NCBI GenBank assembly: GCA_002451175.1
Contig: DKBI01000123.1
Coordinates: forward strand, 311-7,838
DNA: 7,528 bases
Reading direction: 5' to 3'
Source: Betaproteobacteria bacterium UBA6904
Lineage (GTDB): Bacteria; Pseudomonadota; Gammaproteobacteria; Burkholderiales; SG8-39
Part shown: positions 4,651 to 7,528 of the stretch, piece by piece
Numbering within the stretch: the stretch's first letter is position 1
How the letters are laid out: each line of letters begins with the position of its first letter
Notes under the pieces: model-generated
Seen by the model: the letters and a program-made list of their open reading frames with translations, nothing else
Told to the model about the DNA's origin: nothing
Databases searched by the model: none
Program-made: the position numbers and the translations under genes

Positions 4651-5968
4651 CGAACCTTGGGCGGTCATCGGGGATCGCCAGGTCGTCGTCTGCAACGCTG
4701 CGGCGCGGAAGTGGGGCGTTCGGCCGGGCATGCCGCTTTCGGCCGCGTGGGCTGTCGCCCCGGCGCTGCGCATATTGCCGCGACAGCGCGTGGCCGAGCA
4801 GGATGCGCTCGAGGGCATCGCGACTTGGTTGTGCCGCTTCACGCCGCGCGTCACGCTGCAGGCGCCGCGACAGCTCGCGGCCGAGATGGGCGGGAGCCTG
4901 CGTCTGTTCGGCGGACGCGAGCAGCTCGAGCCGGCCCTGCGGCAGGGCCTGGAGCAACTGGGGTTTTCGGCATGCCTTGCCTGGGCACCGACGGCCCGGG
5001 CAGCGCTGTGGGGGGCCGCTGGCGGCGGAGCGCCGCTTGCCGATCTTCCCGTCGAGGTGACCGGAGCCGCGCCGGACGTGCTCCGACTGCTCCGCGATCT
5101 CGGCGTGCGCACGCTGGGCGAACTGATGCGCCTGCCGCGCGACGGCGCAGCGCGCCGTCTCGGGCCGGGGCTCATCGACGATCTCGACCGCGCGCTCGGC
5201 GGGTTGCCCGATCCCTGCGCGACATTCACGCCGCCTGCGCGTTTCGCGGCGCGGCTCGAGCTGCCTGCGCAGGTCACGGAAGCTGCCGGCGTGCTGTTTG
5301 CCGCGCGCCGCCTGCTGCTGCAGCTGGAAGGTTTTCTCGTTGCGCGGCAATCCGGCCTGCGCGAGTTCGTCCTCACGCTGCGCCATCCTGCCGCGCAGCC
5401 CACGCGTTTGGTGATGCGCCTGGCCGGGGCCTCGCGCAATGCAGCCCATTTCACGACGCTGCTGCAGGAGCGCCTGATGCGGCTGGAACTGGTGGCACCG
5501 GTCGAGGCGATCCGTCTCGAGGCGAGGCGGATCGAGCCGCTGTGCGCGACCACCGGCAGCCTGTTCCAGGACGCAGGCGATTCCGGCGAAGGCTGGGGGC
5601 CGTTGATCGAGCGCCTCGTCGCGCGACTTGGCGAGACCGCGGTTCACGGGCTGGCGATCCAGGACGAGCACCGCCCTGAGAAGGCTTCGCAGACGGTCGC
5701 GCCGGGAGCGCTTTCCGGGGAGCCCGTGCACCGGACGCCGCAGGCGCCGGCCCGCGGGGCGCGGCCGGTCTGGCTTCTCGAGACGCCGCGCCGTCTTGCG
5801 GAAAACACGTTCGTGCTGCTCGCCGGCCCCGAGCGCATCGAGTCCGGCTGGTGGGACGACGACGAGGTGCGGCGCGACTATTTCGTCGCGCGCACCGGAG
5901 AGGCGTCCCTGGTCTGGATTTTTCGGGATCGCGAGGGCGGATGGTTCCTGCATGGCATCTTCGCCTGA
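4571..5968 (+). CDS. imuB: Y-family DNA polymerase-like protein ImuB
   Basis: ImuB is the catalytically inactive Y-family polymerase homologue that tethers DnaE2 to the beta sliding clamp during SOS translesion synthesis. The 465-residue product starts at a GTG (LWIGFHFPSLALEALLRG) preceded by GGAAGA at seven bases. The position of the first Pol IV catalytic aspartate (HVDMDCFF) reads IGFHF, and the second acidic motif (SIDE) reads LAAEMGGSLRLFGG (102-115), so the metal-binding acids are absent, as expected for ImuB. The helix-hairpin-helix region is near LLRDLGVRTLGELMRLP. The little-finger region includes LLLQLEGFLVARQSGLREF and LVAPVEAIRLEARRIEPL. TTGSLF (327-332) lies where relatives have their clamp-binding motif, then HGLAIQDEHRPEKA and the C-terminal RPVWLLETPRRL (398-409). 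Overlaps imuA by 80 bp and dnaE2 by 17 bp. Confidence 0.94.
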   Translation: MLWIGFHFPSLALEALLRGRDSKLWHDEPWAVIGDRQVVVCNAAARKWGVRPGMPLSAAWAVAPALRILPRQRVAEQDALEGIATWLCRFTPRVTLQAPRQLAAEMGGSLRLFGGREQLEPALRQGLEQLGFSACLAWAPTARAALWGAAGGGAPLADLPVEVTGAAPDVLRLLRDLGVRTLGELMRLPRDGAARRLGPGLIDDLDRALGGLPDPCATFTPPARFAARLELPAQVTEAAGVLFAARRLLLQLEGFLVARQSGLREFVLTLRHPAAQPTRLVMRLAGASRNAAHFTTLLQERLMRLELVAPVEAIRLEARRIEPLCATTGSLFQDAGDSGEGWGPLIERLVARLGETAVHGLAIQDEHRPEKASQTVAPGALSGEPVHRTPQAPARGARPVWLLETPRRLAENTFVLLAGPERIESGWWDDDEVRRDYFVARTGEASLVWIFRDREGGWFLHGIFA

Positions 5969-7528
5969 GCTGCCGTCCTACGCTGAGCTGCACTGCGTCT
6001 CGAATTTCACGTTCCTGCGGGGCGCTTCGCATCCCGAGGAACTGGTCCGGCGTGCCGTCGCGCTCGGTTACGCCGCGCTGGCGCTCACCGACGAGTGCTC
6101 GCTGGCCGGCATCGTGCGCGCACATGTCGCTGCGAAAGGGCACGGGCTCCGGCTGATCGTCGGCACCGAGGTGCGTCTTGCCGATGGACTGAAGGTGGTC
6201 GTGCTCGCCACCGACCGGCATTCCTACGGCGCCATTGCCGGGCTCATTACCGCAGGTCGAAGACGCTCGCCGAAGGGGGCCTATCGCCTGGAACGTGCGG
6301 ACCTTGCGGGTTTGGGCCCAAGCGGCGCGCTCGCGCTGTTCGTTCCGGACATCGAGGCGAATCCTGCGCCCGATGCTTCGGCGGCGAACCGCTGGGCGCT
6401 CGATGCGCGTTGGATCGGGACGCATTTCCCCGGCCGGACCTGGATCGCGGTGGAACTGCTGTGCGGGCCGAACGACCGGCGGCAGCTCGACGGGTTGCGT
6501 GCGCTGGGTGGGGCGGTGGATCTTCCCCTGGTGGCGGCCGGCGACGTGCACACGCACGTGCGCTCACGCCGGCGGCTGCAGGACGCGCTCACGGCGATTC
6601 GCCTCGGCCGGCCGATTGCCGAATGCGGCCGGGCGCTTCATCCGAACGGCGAGCGCCATCTGCGTCTGCGGTCACGGCTCGCGCAACTCTACCCCGCCGA
6701 GCTGCTGGCCGCCACGACGGATATCGTGGCGCGCTGCCGCTTCTGCCTCGACGAGCTGAGCTACGAATATCCGGAGGAGCTGGTGCCGGGCGGAGAAACG
6801 CCGTCGTCGCACCTGCGAGGCCTCGCGGAGCGCGGCCTGCGCGACCGGTTTCCCGAGGGCGCGCCGCAGAAAGTGCGCGCCCTGGTGGATCACGAGCTGG
6901 AGCTGATCGCCGAGTTGCGCTACGAGGCGTTTTTTCTCACCGTCCACGACGTGGTGAGCTTCGCGCGTTCGCGCGGAATTCTCTGCCAGGGCCGGGGTTC
7001 GGCGGCCAATTCGGCGGTCTGCTACGCGCTCGGCATCACCGAGGTCGATCCGGAGCGCATGTCGATGCTGTTCGAGCGCTTCGTGTCCCGCGAGCGCAAC
7101 GAGCCGCCCGACATCGACGTCGATTTCGAGCACGAGCGGCGCGAGGAAGTGATCCAGTACCTCTACGCCAAATACGGGCGCGACCGTGCCGCGCTCGCGG
7201 CCACCGTCATCAGCTACCGGCCGCGCAGCGCGGTGCGCGATCTCGGCAAGGCGCTCGGCATGGGGCAGGACGCGGTCGAGCACCTGTCCCGGTCGCTCTC
7301 CTGGTGGGACGGCCGCGCGGTGCTCCCCGAACGGCTTCGCGAAGCCGGTTTCGATCCGCAGAGCCCGACGGTCACGCGCCTGCTCTCGCTTGCGGCGGAC
7401 CTGATCGGCTTCCCCCGGCATCTGTCGCAGCACGTCGGCGGTTTCGTGATCTCGCGCGGACCGCTTTCCGGGCTGGTGCCGGTGGAGAACGCGGCGATGC
7501 CCGGGCGCACCGTGATCCAGTGGGACAA
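5952..7528 (+). CDS. dnaE2: error-prone DNA polymerase DnaE2 (N-terminal half, runs off window)
   Basis: DnaE2 is the C-family polymerase that does the synthesis in the ImuA-ImuB-DnaE2 mutasome. The frame is open with no stop from the ATG at 5952 to the window end, giving 525 complete codons of a protein usually about 1030-1070 residues long. The PHP domain comes first: YAELHCVSNFTFLRGASHPEEL (10-30), LTDECSLAGIVRAH (45-58), and GDVHTHVRSRRRLQDALTAIRLGRP (197-221). The polymerase palm holds CQGRGSAANSAVCYALGIT (345-363) and the catalytic PDIDVDF (386-392) with D389 and D391, which match two of the three catalytic aspartates of E. coli Pol III alpha; the third lies beyond the window. HLSQHVGGFVIS follows near the end. 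Only a weak ribosome-binding site is present, so translation is probably coupled to imuB, whose stop it overlaps by 17 bp. Confidence 0.96.
   Translation, partial: MASSPELPSYAELHCVSNFTFLRGASHPEELVRRAVALGYAALALTDECSLAGIVRAHVAAKGHGLRLIVGTEVRLADGLKVVVLATDRHSYGAIAGLITAGRRRSPKGAYRLERADLAGLGPSGALALFVPDIEANPAPDASAANRWALDARWIGTHFPGRTWIAVELLCGPNDRRQLDGLRALGGAVDLPLVAAGDVHTHVRSRRRLQDALTAIRLGRPIAECGRALHPNGERHLRLRSRLAQLYPAELLAATTDIVARCRFCLDELSYEYPEELVPGGETPSSHLRGLAERGLRDRFPEGAPQKVRALVDHELELIAELRYEAFFLTVHDVVSFARSRGILCQGRGSAANSAVCYALGITEVDPERMSMLFERFVSRERNEPPDIDVDFEHERREEVIQYLYAKYGRDRAALAATVISYRPRSAVRDLGKALGMGQDAVEHLSRSLSWWDGRAVLPERLREAGFDPQSPTVTRLLSLAADLIGFPRHLSQHVGGFVISRGPLSGLVPVENAAMPGRTVIQWD

Noticed and set aside
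4511..5953. 480-residue minus-strand reading frame antisense to imuB
   Set aside because: Composition is dominated by Arg/Ala/Pro/Gln, as expected from the reverse complement of a GC-rich gene; no domain or ribosome-binding site, while the plus strand has clear ImuB motifs.
5451..6557. 368-residue minus-strand reading frame
   Set aside because: Antisense shadow of imuB and dnaE2, with low-complexity Arg/Ala/Pro content and no recognisable motif.
6672..7433. 253-residue minus-strand reading frame
   Set aside because: Antisense to the catalytic core of dnaE2, which is fully conserved on the plus strand.
1..7528. CRISPR array, insertion sequence or prophage
   Set aside because: No regularly spaced repeats, transposase or terminal inverted repeats, integrase or phage structural genes are visible.

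Overview
The window looks like part of a GC-rich proteobacterial chromosome, most likely betaproteobacterial. The 5S rRNA has the betaproteobacterial-type segment reading cttcccatcccgaacagga, and the end carries the LexA-controlled imuA-imuB-dnaE2 mutagenesis cassette common in that group. The exact genus cannot be read from this sequence alone.

Layout. (1) Positions 1-560 are the distal end of a ribosomal RNA operon: the last ~250 nt of 23S rRNA (starting inside the sarcin-ricin loop), a ~147 nt spacer without a tRNA, 5S rRNA, and a strong hairpin terminator that is T-rich on both sides. (2) Positions 604-2326 hold four small minus-strand genes that all encode exported or envelope proteins. 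In transcription order they are a Rap1a/Tai-like four-cysteine protein, a glycine-zipper lipoprotein, an HdeA/HdeB-like periplasmic protein, and a conserved glycine-zipper 2TM protein. (3) A 364 bp divergent intergenic region (2327-2690) separates these from a plus-strand set: a secreted glycine-zipper protein, a second HdeA-like protein (32 of 70 residues identical, gapless, to the first) and an NTF2/SnoaL-like protein. Both arms therefore pair a glycine-zipper protein with an HdeA-like protein. (4) From 3928 to the window end lies the SOS mutasome operon: a perfect LexA box, imuA (RecA-like accessory protein without a Walker lysine), imuB (Y-family polymerase homologue without catalytic acids) and the first half of dnaE2 (error-prone C-family polymerase), all with overlapping reading frames.

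How the genes work together. ImuA, ImuB and DnaE2 form a known damage-induced translesion synthesis machine: DnaE2 supplies catalysis, and ImuB acts as the adaptor to the sliding clamp. The divergent small-protein region is less well understood. Its products are all predicted to sit in the periplasm or membranes, and the pairing of disulfide-containing HdeA-like chaperone-type proteins with glycine-zipper proteins suggests an envelope-stress function. That function is inference, and this region is the best candidate here for something not yet described.
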